A stretch of 64,000 nucleotides of DNA, taken from the NCBI GenBank assembly GCA_004352715.1, contig SCFE01000002.1, positions 3,958,020 through 4,022,019 of the forward strand. The letters run 5' to 3'. The notes under the pieces are model-generated. The model was not told the DNA's origin, searched no databases, and was given only the letters and a program-made list of their open reading frames with translations. Of this stretch, positions 1-12,390 are shown one piece after another. The translations under genes and the position numbers were made by a program. Source of the DNA: Hofstenia miamia. Its lineage: Eukaryota > Xenacoelomorpha > Acoela. Each line of letters starts with the position of its first letter. The stretch's first letter is position 1.

Positions 1-665
1 TTTTTTCAAAAAGGTCGCATTATGCAAAATTCAGTTTTTTTCGCGTTAATACGTAATCTATACATGCTAAAATAGTTGCTCAATTTTATACAATTCGATT
101 CAATAACTTTTACAGCTTTATCTAAGGATTTATTTCCACAGTAAATAGATGTATCATCGGCGTATTGTGTTATTTCGGAGTCAGTAATTTCCTTCATGTC
201 ATTCACATAAATATTTAAAAGCATGGGACCTAGTATGGTTCTTTGAGGTACACCATTATTGACAGACAACCAATTTGAAAAAGTATCATTTAATTTAACT
301 TGCTGAAGTCTATGACTTAAGTAATTTGATATAAGATGAACACTGTTAAGAGAAAAACCAATATTTTTTAATTTTTTTATTAATATCTCATTATTAATAA
401 AATCGAATGCTTTTGAGAGGATTAGACGGGCAATCGCAACAAATTTATTAGTCTAACAATGCTCTCCATTTTTCTGTCACTTGTATAAGTGCGTCTGATG
501 TTGAGTAATTTTTTCTGAAACCAAATTGTGATTTGCACCATAATTTATGATTATTTAATGAAGTGTAATTTGTTAATGTAATAGTATTTCAAATATTTTA
601 CTGATTGGTGATGTAATAGATATAGGTCGATAGTTTTTGGGACACTTTGAGTCGTCTTTTTTGTA
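1..665 (-). pseudogene. Partial LINE reverse transcriptase, duplicate copy
   Basis: Fragment of a non-LTR retrotransposon reverse transcriptase. The minus strand at 6-269 reads the RT block NNGVPQRTILGPMLLNIY, then the catalytic YADD box and a downstream INAKKTEFCIM segment. The block repeats 858-1522 almost base for base at a constant offset of 857. It ends at the single N at 666, so it is probably a contig overlap or second haplotype rather than an independent insertion. The frame is broken upstream of 269, so no functional protein is expected. The N-terminal part of the enzyme is absent here and the window edge cuts the other side. Confidence 0.8.
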
Positions 666-666
666 N

Positions 667-3028
667 AATTCAGCTTACGAATGAGGTAATAAGTCTTCAC
701 TAGCTTTTTAGATAGCGACTGTACATTGGCGTTAAATGTAAACTTTCTATCAATAACAACTCCAAGCAAAGTCAATTCTACTACTCGTTCGATTTAAACT
801 TATTAGCAGGTATAACAGATGTATTATTGAAATTAATTGAACAGTCAGAGATGTGCGTTTTTTCAAAAAGGTCGCATAATGCAAAATTCAGTTTTTTTCG
901 CGTTAATACGTAATCTATACATGCTAAAATAGTTGCTCAATTTTATACAATTCGATTCAATAACTTTTACAGCTTTATCTAAGGATTTATTTCCACAGTA
1001 AATAGATGTATCATCGGCGTATTGTGTTATTTCGGAGTCAGTAATTTCCTTCATGTCATTCACATAAATATTTAAAAGCATGGGACCTAGTATGGTTCTT
1101 TGAGGTACACCATTATTGACAGACAACCAATTTGAAAAAGTATCATTTAATTTAACTTGCTGAAGTCTATGACTTAAGTAATTTGATATAAGATGAACAC
1201 TGTTAAGAGAAAAACCAATATTTTTTAATTTTTTTATTAATATCTCATTATTAATAAAATCGAATGCTTTTGAGAGGATTAGACGGGCAATCGCAACAAA
1301 TTTATTAGTCTAACAATGCTCTCCATTTTTCTGTCACTTGTATAAGTGCGTCTGATGTTGAGTAATTTTTTCTGAAACCAAATTGTGATTTGCACCATAA
1401 TTTATGATTATTTAATGAAGTGTAATTTGTTAATGTAATAGTATTTCAAATATTTTACTGATTGGTGATGTAATAGATATAGGTCGATAGTTTTTGGGAC
1501 ACTTTGAGTCGTCTTTTTTGTAAGTTGGAGTAATATGAGCCTGTTTCAAGATATCAGCAAAAATATTCCATTTTAAGCATTCATTAAAGATATAATTTAA
1601 ATATTCGGCAATATATTTCGCATTGTTTTTGAGTAACCATATTGGAATTTTTGAGGGGCCGCTTGTTTGATTTTAGTTTTTTGATTGCTTTAATTAAGTC
1701 AAAACTTGTAATAAAGCGAAAACCAAATTCAGGGGTGTGCCTATTAAGATATATTTCCTGGAATTTTATTTGAGGATCTTCATAATTACCTAGATTTACA
1801 AATGTTTGATTTAAAATATTGGAAATTTCAAAATCGGTGACGTATTGATTTCTTTCAGGGTCTACAATTTTTTCCATGGGAGAAGATTTTGATTTTGTAC
1901 AATGTGAGATTTCGTTAATCAATCTCTATTTACTCTTTTGGCCCGGTAATTTTCTGCATTCATGTTTAATATACTCATTGTAGGCTTTACGATTTTCTAT
2001 ATTAGAAATATTTCTAGCTTTTTTATGTAATGCAAAACTTTCAGAAGTACGGAAGTTAGAATAAAATTTAAAAGCGTCATTTTTTGTTATTAATTCTTTG
2101 CAGAAATCGGAAAGCCAAAGCTTGTCATTCTTTATATTTTTGCGAGAATGTTTAGTAACCAGGATTTTCTTTTCCGGACAATATTCATCTAGATAGGATT
2201 CAAGAATATCGAGAAAGTTTTTGGCATGTTGTTAGGATCAATCGCAACGTATACAGAAGTCCAAGCTTCACGTGAAAGTGCGTTTTTCAGGTTATCTATA
2301 TTATCCGAAGATTTTTCGCTAATCATGATCAATTTTTTGAATAATTAATAATTTATTTTAGCTTTAGAGAAACTGGCTGATATTATATTATATAAGAAAT
2401 CAAGATTATTTCCTGGCAGTGCAATATAGTCAATCAAAGTTGCTCTGTTGGCTGCGATTCTAGTAGTAATTTAGGTTTCAATCACCCATTAACATTTAAT
2501 CTATATTTTCTAGTAGGCCAGTGAAATTTCATTCTCAAGTTGTTCAAAAATTCATTAGTATAACATTTATTTGGGCAGTATGAAACACCAATTAATTGCT
2601 TTTTAAAAAGTGAATTTTTGATAGGGTTACCAATTTCAACCCATATATTTCGAATTTTTATGAGCTTACTATATCATTCAGTTGCTTTGAATGAAATGAT
2701 CTTGGTACTAAAAGGAATACCCCGGCCCCTTGCTTTTACCTAGTATATTACAATGAACTCAATCTTTTCGGAATAATTTATATTGAATTTTATCTGACCA
2801 GACATGATCAAGGTCATTGTAGGTATACCATGTCTCAGAAATTGCTAGGACTATATTTTCATGAAAATTGCTAATAAGTGATTTGTAATCGCAATTTTTA
2901 TTAGATAAACTCTGGCCATTTAAATGAACGTAATTAATCATATCTTTCTTAGATGAAATATTTTTTTGATGTTTCATAATTGAGTAAAGATAAATATGCT
3001 TTTGGAAAAATGCAGATAAAAGTTGCAA
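667..3028 (-). pseudogene. LINE ORF2 remnant: APE endonuclease and reverse transcriptase
   Basis: ORF2 would nick target DNA and copy the element RNA. The endonuclease start is visible at about 2950-2770: VHLNGQSLSNKNCDYKSL and then ISETWY, the usual first blocks of the APE-type domain. After decayed linker frames come NYRPISITSPISKIFE and KAFDFINNEILIKKL of the RT fingers and palm (about 1500-1250), NGVPQRTILGPMLLNIY and YADD (1126-863), and finally LLGVVIDRKFTFNANVQSL of the thumb region (775-667). These lie in at least four frames with internal stops. The residue order is intact, so this is one decayed element and not a patchwork. Confidence 0.8.
858..1522. repeat. Second copy of the 665-bp block at 1-665
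   Basis: Positions 1-665 and 858-1522 match nearly base for base. One visible difference is gcattatg against gcataatg near the start. The match stops exactly where the N at 666 begins, which ties the repeat to an assembly join. Confidence 0.9.
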
Positions 3029-3393
3029 ACTTATAGATTTTATGGAAAATTTGTCTCAGTAAACTACCCGTAGTCCTAGCATTGCAAAGATAAAAAAATT
3101 ACACCGTTTACTAAAAAGTTAATAAGCTCCGGAGCTTTAGTACCTCGGAGGGTGAGAAGTTATTATAGGCGGTGTAGTTGAAAGGACTTCCGGGTACGTT
3201 TGCGGGTGCGGCGCGCAGCGTCCTTGAATAATCATTGCTGGTGAGTACAAGGTACGTCATTCCCTGTGATGTTGTGGCATTCGTGCATTCGCTGGTCGAT
3301 ATGATTGACAAGCATTAAGTGCCTTCGAAAATTGAGCGGCTTTAGATGTAAGGATGCTTTGTATTTGCAAAATAGCTTTGAATTTGCATCGTG

Positions 3394-4182
3394 CTAACAT
3401 AGCATATCCAGATTAAGAGAAATGAATTCCGCCTCGTGTAAATAGATCTGCATCAACATGTGCACCCTTGTAAAAATAACGGTTATTTTCAAAGATCTCG
3501 CACTGCCATTGTTTTGCATTTTGATGTAATAATACATTGACTTGCGATGATATTTTATTGAACGTTTTAATATATGGGAATTGGGCAAGTTCTCCCATGT
3601 AATTTCTGCATTTCGAAAGGAATGGCGCGTTGCAGTAATCAGTTTTTCGAAAAGTGGTGTAAAAAGCTTGTTTGATTGCATGATATCGTTTCTTCCAGCA
3701 GTGATCATCACCTTCTTTATGTTGTTCCTTTGCGGGTATTGATAAGTTATGTTTGAAATTTCCTCGATTGTATCTCCGGGATACAAATGAATAGTAACGT
3801 CGTGATCTTTCACAAGATTATTTGCCCTCAAATTGCGATACATCGACGTTCCTATTAGCAAGTTAGCCGAAATTTCTTTGATATGTTTGACTTTATGTTG
3901 GTTTGTTCCACTTTTTTCTGGAGCATTTGTTTCGGAAACATTGTCGCTGTTAAGGCATTTAGTGTGTGATGTTTCTAGTGGTGAGCGTGTTTCTTCTGAA
4001 GGGGATGGCGATTTTTCAATATTTGAGAATTTCTAAAGTAAGCAGTGAAGTTTGAGTAGTTCATCCCTTGATAATGTGGCGGTGATGCGTTTTTGCGAAT
4101 CGAAATCACCAATAAACTGAGAACTGTTAATTTCATCGAGTAGAGCGCGCTCGCTAAACGCGACTATCTTAAAGAGAAGCAT
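3394..4182 (-). pseudogene. LINE ORF1 remnant with SGNH-esterase-like domain
   Basis: The frame opens at ATG 4182-4180 (MLLFKIVAFSERALLDE). It has an in-frame TAG before KFSNIEKSPSPSEE, then a Ser/Thr-rich linker and LLIGTSMYRNLRANNLVK, in which G-T-S stands where SGNH esterases carry GDS. AGRNDIM follows, matching the GTND block. After a frameshift near 3598 the frame continues as YFYKGAHVDADLFTRGGIHF, where the GIH supplies the C-terminal catalytic histidine block. Esterase ORF1 proteins are known in CR1/L2-type LINEs. The Asp-to-Thr change in GDS, the stop and the frameshift argue against activity. Confidence 0.7.
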
Positions 4183-4189
4183 GATTGGT

Positions 4190-6150
4190 TATAAAAATCA
4201 ATTTCATTCACACTTTAAATTACTTAACCAATACACTGGGTTTTATTTGCATGCTTGCGAGGTCGAGAAGAATGCTGCATAAGTCTGTACCATAAGAATA
4301 TATATTATTATTACTATTAAAACTGCATACAACTATAAACAATTTAGAAATCCCTTTAAAATCCTTTCCAGCAGAGGACGCATGCTTATTTGAAGTCGAT
4401 TTCTTTTGACGCAATCACGAGTGAACTCTATCAATTATTATCAATGTAGGCATGTTTTACCAAGATCATATTAACTATATTCAGTCTTTCTTGGTTTCAG
4501 ATCTAAGATATTGCTTATTTTTGAAATAAGGAAATGTTAACCTCTTTGTAATATATATTAAAACTTCATAGTTACTTAGCAGTGGGAGAAGAAAAAGTTT
4601 GAGGCTGACTAAAGTCCTTTTGACTTCTTAATGGCTTCCTTTAACAGAGTACTAACTTGTCATTAAGTTGCAATTAATGTAGTTAATATATACCTCCCCA
4701 ACGTCATGTAAAAAATACTAAGATCATTAACAAAGCTAATGCTACCGTATTATAAACTTCAGTAATATTGTCGCCAATTTTGTTAAAGTTTTTCTGTTTT
4801 TAGCAAGAGCTCTTTGAAACTTTTAAATGAAGTATGATGAACATCCTTTTATAAGAGTTGTTGATCCAATTAGTCTGATAATTGCAAATCTACTTGGAAA
4901 AAAATCAATGTATTTCAAATATATTAAATGCTCATCTTGTCTAGAATTACCGTTTATAATGTGCAAGTAAGTAATTGAGGGGCTTGTCCATAAGGGCTTG
5001 CTATATTTAAATCTATCTTGAATACGAATAAATCGAGGAAATTTAACACTTGGTGCATCTTCCCAAAAATTTCATAGCTTGTAAATTTATTTAGGGACTC
5101 AGATCAAAACGACCTTTAGAGGTCATCATGACTTGGATCAATTTTTCAAGATTGTATTGCCGAAAAAACAAATATTATCTTTAATTAAAATTTCTATATT
5201 TGGTGGTTCATTCTTTTCAATTAAGAATTGCCAGGTGGATTTGGATGAATTCCTCAATTAAAACTACATTTAATTATTCATTAATATATTGATTTTGTTC
5301 TTTATAAAATAATAAAATTTCTGCTATTCTACTTACCATAAATAATAGAGTATTCCACTTATATGTATTTATGGTGAATACAAACTTTTCTATTTATAGT
5401 ATAGGTATTAAACGTTGTAGAAATGTGTTCACAAGTTCCAAGCAAATAAGGTTCTTCCCAATCGTAAATAAACATTTGATTTAAATATTAATGCTCTATT
5501 CAATTATAAAAGTAGAGAAACAATGCAGAAGGATTATAGGCTAATTTATCGTACTTACTCCTAAATGTCAATAGCAATTTATTTATAAGAGTAAAAATAT
5601 TTTTCATTATCGTATCCAGATGGAGATTCAAAAGGTCTGAAAAGATATTGGGAATTGTCTTAGGTTAAGACCTATTTTCATAGACCTTGATGTTAAACTA
5701 ATAAAAGTTTCATAATATGTAATTATCTCTAAGCTGCATGCTCTAAGATATATCGTGATCAAATCTCGCCTATTACATTGCTTCAATCGAAAACATATTG
5801 TTGGTAATTATATACAATTTGTCAACAATTTGGTTATGAATCTGGGTCTTTATTGGTGTGTCCTATAGGCCAGTTTTCATTTAAAATATTGATTGATCAA
5901 GAAAAAAAATTAGTTTATGAAACTTTCCATTGAAAAAAACTTGGAATCAAAAGAACAATAATATTAATGAATCTTAAATTTGCTTTTTAGATGCTTGCAA
6001 TGCCAAATAATTTGTGTTTGTTTGTTCAACAAATAGCTTTTTAGTTCAGGTTTTATATGACCAAAAAGAAACAGCTGCCATCCTCGCACGTTCTTTGATT
6101 TTAGTGGATTATAAGGAATATAGAGGTTACTCCTGCAATTCAAAATTAAT
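4190..6150. other. AT-rich intergenic DNA, no gene recognised
   Basis: I see no protein family, structured RNA or clear transposon ends in this stretch. The open frames are short and of biased composition. It may be the old flank of the LINE at 667-4182 or unrelated unique DNA. Confidence 0.5.
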
Positions 6151-6152
6151 AT

Positions 6153-6619
6153 TAACCTTAAACAGCCAGGTATCCCTTAAAAAACAAGCTATTTTTCACA
6201 TTTTCAAAGAATTTCCTTCAAGCCTATTAGGAAATTCGGAAATCGTGAGCCATGGACAATCTATTGGTCAACATGCTTGAATAAAATGTGGCCAATTTCT
6301 ACTATAGCATATTGCTCTGGGTGAACTACTTGCAAAGATCAAATATTCTTTGAAAATTCCGACTTTTTAAAATTAAATTTTCTCTATACCTAGCGTTCAC
6401 GTTCAAGAAATTTTAAGCTTTAGAGCCCATGAGAACAGCAAAGAAGCTTCCTTATATGTGGATGAATCTTTCAAACTCAATGAGTTGTACAGTGCACAAA
6501 GTCAAATGTAGTAGCTATTAGAATCAATTTTAAAGTTGTGCTATAGAAACATTTGGTATTGGATTAAGTTTGGAAGTTATTTGACAAGTTTCACTGTTCA
6601 AAGCTGTTAAAATCCAAAG

Positions 6620-6620
<1 letters not shown>
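6153..6620. mobile_element. MITE family A, copy 1
   Basis: Starts with TTAACCTTAAACAGCC and resembles 49297-49795 over most of its length. Shared landmarks are acaagctatttttc/acaagccatttttc, cctattagg/cctattggg, tattgctctgg and agaagc-type segments in the same order. The right end is weaker here (aaagctgttaaaatcc near 6600). There is no coding capacity. A short open frame at 6014-6280 crosses its left edge and is judged spurious. Confidence 0.6.

Positions 6621-6623
<3 letters not shown>

Positions 6624-6656
<33 letters not shown>
6624..6656. repeat. (TA)n microsatellite
   Basis: Pure TA dinucleotides directly after MITE family A. Similar tracts recur at 6982-7004, 8782-8807, 13066-13080, 26098-26150, 28346-28375, 29851-29880, 34409-34436 and 41532-41550, often beside transposon ends. 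Confidence 0.95.
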
Positions 6657-6660
<4 letters not shown>

Positions 6661-6981
6661 GTTCCATCTAATGCGTAAAATATACCCTAACTTGTTTTCT
6701 TGATTAGATTAACAGAAAATTCACGTTCAATTACAAAAAATCGATTAATTTTGAAATTAATTAACAAAAATACCTTACGTTCGCATGGTTATGTTCTGGA
6801 TCAGAAATTTTTTATTTCAATTTAAGCAGATTTCTTACCGCTGATGCTTATAGAGTCCATGGAAAACCAGTCAACAAAACAGAGATCAATTGTCATTTCA
6901 ATAATTGTTAGTAAAGCAAACTGCAAATAGAATTTCAAAAAAGGTATTATATACTGTAAAGACATATATCCGTATATGGTN

Positions 6982-8780
6982 ATATATATATATATATATA
7001 TATAGTAGTGTGCCCCAAAAAGTTGAATATTTGAAATGTCTTCCCCTCAGCAATTGGAAGTGTGCTAATCGTTAAAAAAAGTGACTTTGGTAAAACAATT
7101 GAGAATTTTGGGGATATTTTGTTCTTATTCTTTGATTGCGTTCAAAATGCTTAGCATGTATCAGTGAACAGATGATACTTTAAAGATTAAAATTCAGGGC
7201 AATAAGTTTGCACTTAAAAATTTCTTTATCTAGACAGATCGCATACTTTTAAATGTCAACTTAATGCATGTCTTGATAGTTCCAGATACATGTATATTGT
7301 AGAATGTTCACTTTTAGGGAAACTGAAGCTTTCTTTCTTCTGTGGATCATTGTATCAGATTTGAGACATAAATTCAAATTCAGTTGAACCTGCAATTTAC
7401 TGAGATGCTGCTTAATCAATTTTGTGAGTTCCAAACATATACAAAAACAACTAGAAATGGGATGAGTGAAACTTCTGCAAGTGATGCCTCCGGGCACGAC
7501 TGAATCAATAATTCAAAATCTCTGCAGCCAGATTATTGAAAATTGAAATATCACATTGTACATGTACATGTATGAGTTGTATACCTAATCCCCTTTTCCT
7601 ACAATACATCGCTCAAAGTATATCTCATTAGCGGTTGCCAGTTGGTCATTGGCAGCACTGCTGCAAGACATGATGCAAATATGAATATGAGCAAAAATAG
7701 ATTAAGCAAATTACTAAATGTATTATCTCCTAAAAATGCTTACTGAAATTATCGACTGGCGAATTTATGATAGTAAAAGAAAAGACGATCTAAGGCTACA
7801 GAAGCAAAACTTATGAAACTTCTGCCATTTGAAATAATATTATGTGTGCAAATCAAATAAAATATTAATTTGTCCTATATTCGTTAAATCAATACTTAAT
7901 CTTTTTATAGAAATAGATAAAATGCAAACATATATATATTGCAATTAACTATAGTAATTTATGGTATTAATAATGTCCAACTAATTTGATTGAACAAACA
8001 TTGAAATGAAAAGTACCTTCTTTGCTTGTGTACAACTTGGTACATCTATTGAGGTATTCTTTGCAATGTGCTGCTGAATGAATTCTTTGAAACGTGTCAC
8101 TACACGTTCTGCACAATCATTGAAACAAGGTCCTTCCTTGATTCATTTTTCTACTATCCAACAATTGTTATGTTTCAGGTAGAGATTGGCTGCTCAAGAG
8201 AATTAGAGTCAATTATACAGATATTGTATAACGACTTTAATTTCATTCACTCAGTGTGTTTCGGGATTGAAAATGAGGTTTTGTTTAGCAAATAAGTGAT
8301 TTAAGTTTGGAACCACGTATGAGGAATGATGTCAAACCAACTTAAGCCAAAAATTCTCACTTGAACATCTTCTTAGGGGATAAGGCTGTTCATATTTTAT
8401 TTTCGAAGTCACAAAGTTTTTGTGAACACCACTATTGGATCCAGAACAATTTTGTCTATGGGCAATAAAAAACGTTTTGTCCTCTGTGATTTCAATCAAT
8501 AGAATGGCTCAGCATGAGGTATGTGAAGCAGGGCATCAATAGTTTTGTTGAATTACACCGATTTTTTTGTTTTGGGTTAATTTCGTTAGTTTTCGATATA
8601 AGTCAAGAATTTTCTGATATCATGTTGTATTGACTGAATTCACAAAATTCAAAGTATGTGAGCTACCAAATTTTCGCAATAATTTTCTGAAATAATTTAC
8701 CAGGGTAACACTTTTGACAATTAGCACGCTTTCAAGGTGTGAGAGCTCAACAATTCAAATATTTGATTTTTCTGAGAAAC
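6982..8780. other. AT-rich DNA after the single N at 6981, possible element end at 7005
   Basis: The single N at 6981 sits inside a (TA)n tract. Just after it, gtagtgtgccccaaaaagtt looks like a Tc1/mariner terminal repeat, but I could not find its partner. Short open frames at 7261-7497 (minus) and 8068-8295 (plus) match nothing I recognise. Nothing else is supported. Confidence 0.4.
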
Positions 8781-8805
8781 CCATATATATATATATATAT
8801 ATATA

Positions 8806-10146
8806 TAACTGGCCAAAAGTTTGGGAACACTTTCCAAATTTAGAAATTTTTGTATTTTACACTAAAAACGCAATGTAGAAACAATATAATAACACAATGT
8901 AGAAACAATAGGATAACACCGTGTAGAAAGTAAATAGTTAATTCAAGAAAACTCACTAATATTTTGTATATCCGCCGTTATTGGCCAAACACGCAGCTAT
9001 ACGATTTGACATTGACTCGACCAGCTTTCTACAATAACCATCAGTGATCTCTGTGCACCGTACCACTTTAATTTTTTCCTTCAGATCGTCGAATGATGTG
9101 CATTGGCGCTTCCTCAGACAGTTTTTGATGTGATGCCAGCAATTTTCTATGACTGGAGAATTTCCCGGTCAATTCTCAAGTATCCGAAAGTTTTGTGATG
9201 CAATTCATTGTTTCACAACTTTGGCACTGTGGTAAGGAGCACCATCTTGTTGTAGTACAGATGTTCGGCGAAGCTGCATAAACATGGGGAACTTTCTCCT
9301 GAATTATTTTGAGGTAGGCCTTGTCTGTGACTGTCTCGTTGTGAGGAACAAAATGCAGACCAGCACGTCCATTCGCAGTTATAACACCCCAAATCATCAC
9401 AGAAGGTGCTGAGTGGACAGTTTGTTGCGTGTAATGTATGTTGAATCTTTAGTTTCTTGTTCGTCGAAAGTGTGGCCAGTATGATGTAAACTGGAAAATC
9501 TTGGATTCGTCACTAAACATTACTTGATGCCACATCTCAGGGGTGTAGTGTTGGTATTGCCTGCAGAAGCGCAACAGGTCTCGTATGTTCTTTGAAGACA
9601 ATCGGGTTTGGCTGCTGGTTTGCAAGATGGAAGGTCAAAGGTAGTATTCAATCGACGCCTAATGGTACATGTTGATACATTCTGCACTACCACACCTAGT
9701 TTTGCTTTGACTTCAGAAGATGAAGAGAATGGTTGATTGACGACGTAACGGTGAATGAGACGGTCAGTCTAAGGGATTGTCACTTTTGGCTTCCAGACCG
9801 CTTGCGAGAGGAAAAATTTGCAGTTGCTGATAGCGAGTAACACTCCTGGATACCGAAAATACTGACATGCCCGATAATTGTACCCCTCTTTGTACAAGAT
9901 ATGAATTCGAGCACACTCTGTTGGTAAAATTTCACTATCACGGACCATATTTCAAACTATTATCATAGTGCTTTTTCAGTGAAAATGTATTGTGTGTAAA
10001 TATAAAGTTTTGTAAATTTGATTGGCTAAATGAATCTGTTGTAAATTCTAGAAAAAATTGGGAATTCCAAGAATTTTACGAAGTTTCCAGAAAATAGCAT
10101 AAAACACGCTTTAGACAGGTTACTGTTCCCAAAGTTTTGGCCAGTA

Positions 10147-10152
<6 letters not shown>
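8806..10152 (-). mobile_element. Tc1-like DNA transposon, decayed
   Basis: Inverted ends are visible. The left end reads ACTGGCCAAAAGTTTGGGAA from 8808. The reverse complement of the right end reads CAGTACTGGCCAAAACTTTG, ending near 10148. Both ends lie in TA-rich sequence, as expected for TA target sites. The left end lacks the outer CAGT. The transposase is on the minus strand between the ends. Length is about 1.3 kb, normal for Tc1 elements. Confidence 0.85.
8956..9948 (-). pseudogene. Tc1-like transposase, frameshifted
   Basis: The start ATG is at 9948-9946 (MVRDSEILPTECARILYKEG), leading into an HTH-type DNA-binding region. The catalytic core is recognisable: MFSDESKIFQF with the first Asp block, SVMIWGVITANGRAGLHFVP (9400 region), a decayed QDGAPCH-like block, then SPVIENCWHHIKNC carrying the third acidic residue (Glu). 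The C-terminus ends in NNGGYTKY at 8958. At least two in-frame stops and two frameshifts separate these blocks. The enzyme would have catalysed cut-and-paste transposition at TA sites but cannot now be made as one protein. Confidence 0.85.

Positions 10153-10184
<32 letters not shown>
10149..10184. repeat. (TA)n microsatellite at Tc1 right end
   Basis: A TA tract directly follows the right terminal repeat of the Tc1 element. It may be an expanded target-site TA. Confidence 0.95.
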
Positions 10185-10187
<3 letters not shown>

Positions 10188-10189
10188 GC

Positions 10190-12390
10190 AATTAAACAAT
10201 TTTGATGCTTTTGAAACATTTGGATACGCAAATTTTAAATGTCTACCCATGGGTCACAATTTTACGTTCTGGTTGGGTTGGACCAAAATATCTGACTCGC
10301 TTGCCACTCTGATTTTTTCAATCAAACTTTCAACGCCTATTTATGAAATTTTCGGAAATCATTTTAGTAATATAGTAAAATACACCAAAACATTAGTATT
10401 ACTAAAAGATCCCGTTACATTTTTGAAATCTATATGGAAATCAGAGAGTAGAGTATTTTCATGAAATTCCCAGTATTGCATGCTCAAAATATATATTTGA
10501 AAATATATATTAACGAGCTCTAAGCCGGGCGTAGCATTGAAAAAAAAATTTTTTAATTAAGAAGTTTACAAGATATTTGAACTTGCAATAACATTTGATA
10601 GTAGATATTATATTTTTCTTGCAAAAAATGACGTGTAAGCATGCATTGCTATAATCTTGTATGTGAGGTTTTACTCCATGTCTGTTAATTTTTTCTCGGC
10701 AGTCGTAAACGTGATGAAGACTGAGTCTATAGTGGGGCTTTATTGAATTTCAGGAAAGGCAAAGCTTCTGGAAATCAATGAAAACAGCATTTATGTATTA
10801 TACTCGTGGACGTTATTTCTAACGCGGGCTCTAGTATCAGGTCTACCAAACAGCTGCAAAAGTTCTGTTGGTGGCCGTCACGGCCGTAGCCTCCAAATTG
10901 AAAGTCAGTAGAGCTTTTGCAAATCTCTTCAATGGGGAGCACATGCAAGAAGGTAGGTGTGGCAGAGTGCACTTTTCTTGGTTTGATTAATTTTGTATAA
11001 TTGTTTGCATTCATGTTGATAAACACATAAAGAAAAATAAGCTAAAGAGTACAATAGCATTTTGTGAAGATCAAAATCGCAATAATAGGAATCACTAACT
11101 CATCCAGCGATCAGCTACTAATCCATAGACTAAAATACCGCTATTAATACTCCCTCAATCAATTGTGTAATACAAAAACCTAAAGAACAGTCTAAATATT
11201 GTGAATGGAAAAGAGGTGTACAACCTGAAGTATTCCATATTCACGCACTATTAAAGTTTTTAAGATTGTTATAAGGACGACACACTGTTGAAAATAACTT
11301 CAAAAAGATGGTTACTTGCATATTTGTTTTTGATTCGATGCATTGAAAATACAATATAGAGTTGCTAACCAGAGTAGTGCAGTACATCTAGTCAGAAGCA
11401 CATTCAAGAAACGGTAGGGATTTTTGTCATAGAAGTGCATTAATTAACTAACGCAACCGACCTAAAATTTGTTGGCTACAGGCGTAATAACAATTTAATG
11501 GAAGGTTTATTTGGAAAAATTTTAAAATGTAAACAGAAACGTTTCTATTTAAAAAGGTGCGTCAAAACAAGGTCATTTTTTAAATAAATGTTCACCTACA
11601 CTTAAATTGTTTTTATAAGATTTCTCTTGACATTCCAAAAAGATTTCTTTATGGTTAATTTAGAATTTACTCTTATTTTTAATAATTTCACTAATTGGAG
11701 GAAAGTACTTCAAAGACAATTTAATTTCATTAATTTGGAAGGATACGTTTTTTAATTGAATTCGCAGTTGCTTGAAATATAATAAATCTATGGATATTAT
11801 TCACAATAGAAAGATACGTAATGGAAAGAATGTCCAATCAATTTTTTACTCCCTAGCAGCGATAATTTGAAATAACCGCATATCCAACCAATACAATATT
11901 AGTGTACAGAAAATTGAACTTATGAAACTAGTGTATGCAAACAATTTCTTTTTAACTTTTTGTTATACTTAACACTAAAAATCATTTGTTAAATATTTCA
12001 TCTAATTTCACAAAGATGCGTATATTTTTGATGGCTAATTATCCTTAATGAAAATAATGTGTCATAAAGTAAGACATGAAAAGTTTTCTTTCTTGATTTT
12101 CATAGCCATTTCAGTGCATTGACCTTTATCAATAGCAATTTTGCTACTTGCACTACTGCTTGCTCGTTGAAACTTATTTTGAGTAGTGGGAATGAAGTGG
12201 TATGCACGCGTAATCATCGATAAGAGTTGGGATTTATTGAATTGCCACATAATTGATGAAAGAACCACAATAATTAAATATTTAAAAAGCAAAAGAGGTC
12301 TGCTAAAGCAACTCAACCAAACCGAATATGTACGATAAATAAAAATTTCTCCTGCTATATTTAATATGAATTTTCTACATATTAAATAAT
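10190..12390. other. AT-rich intergenic DNA, no gene recognised
   Basis: Open frames at 10186-10464 (plus), 10775-11026 and 12062-12316 (minus) have no recognisable domain and composition like the background. No transposon ends were identified. Confidence 0.5.

Larger units (their letters stand above)
667..4182 (-). mobile_element. Degenerate LINE (CR1/L2-like), ORF1 plus ORF2
   Basis: A non-LTR retrotransposon read on the minus strand. The order is ORF1 with an SGNH/GDSL-esterase-like domain (4182 to about 3394), an ORF1 tail to about 3110, then ORF2 with the endonuclease start near 2960, a linker and the reverse transcriptase down to the N at 666. An esterase in ORF1 followed by an APE endonuclease and RT is known in CR1 and L2 clade elements, so I place it there. 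Frameshifts and stops are spread over both ORFs, so it is dead. The 3' end lies beyond the contig join and is not seen. Confidence 0.75.

Noticed and set aside
6014-6280. Plus-strand 88-codon frame
   Set aside because: It runs across the left edge of MITE family A, and the related copy at 49297 lacks the frame.
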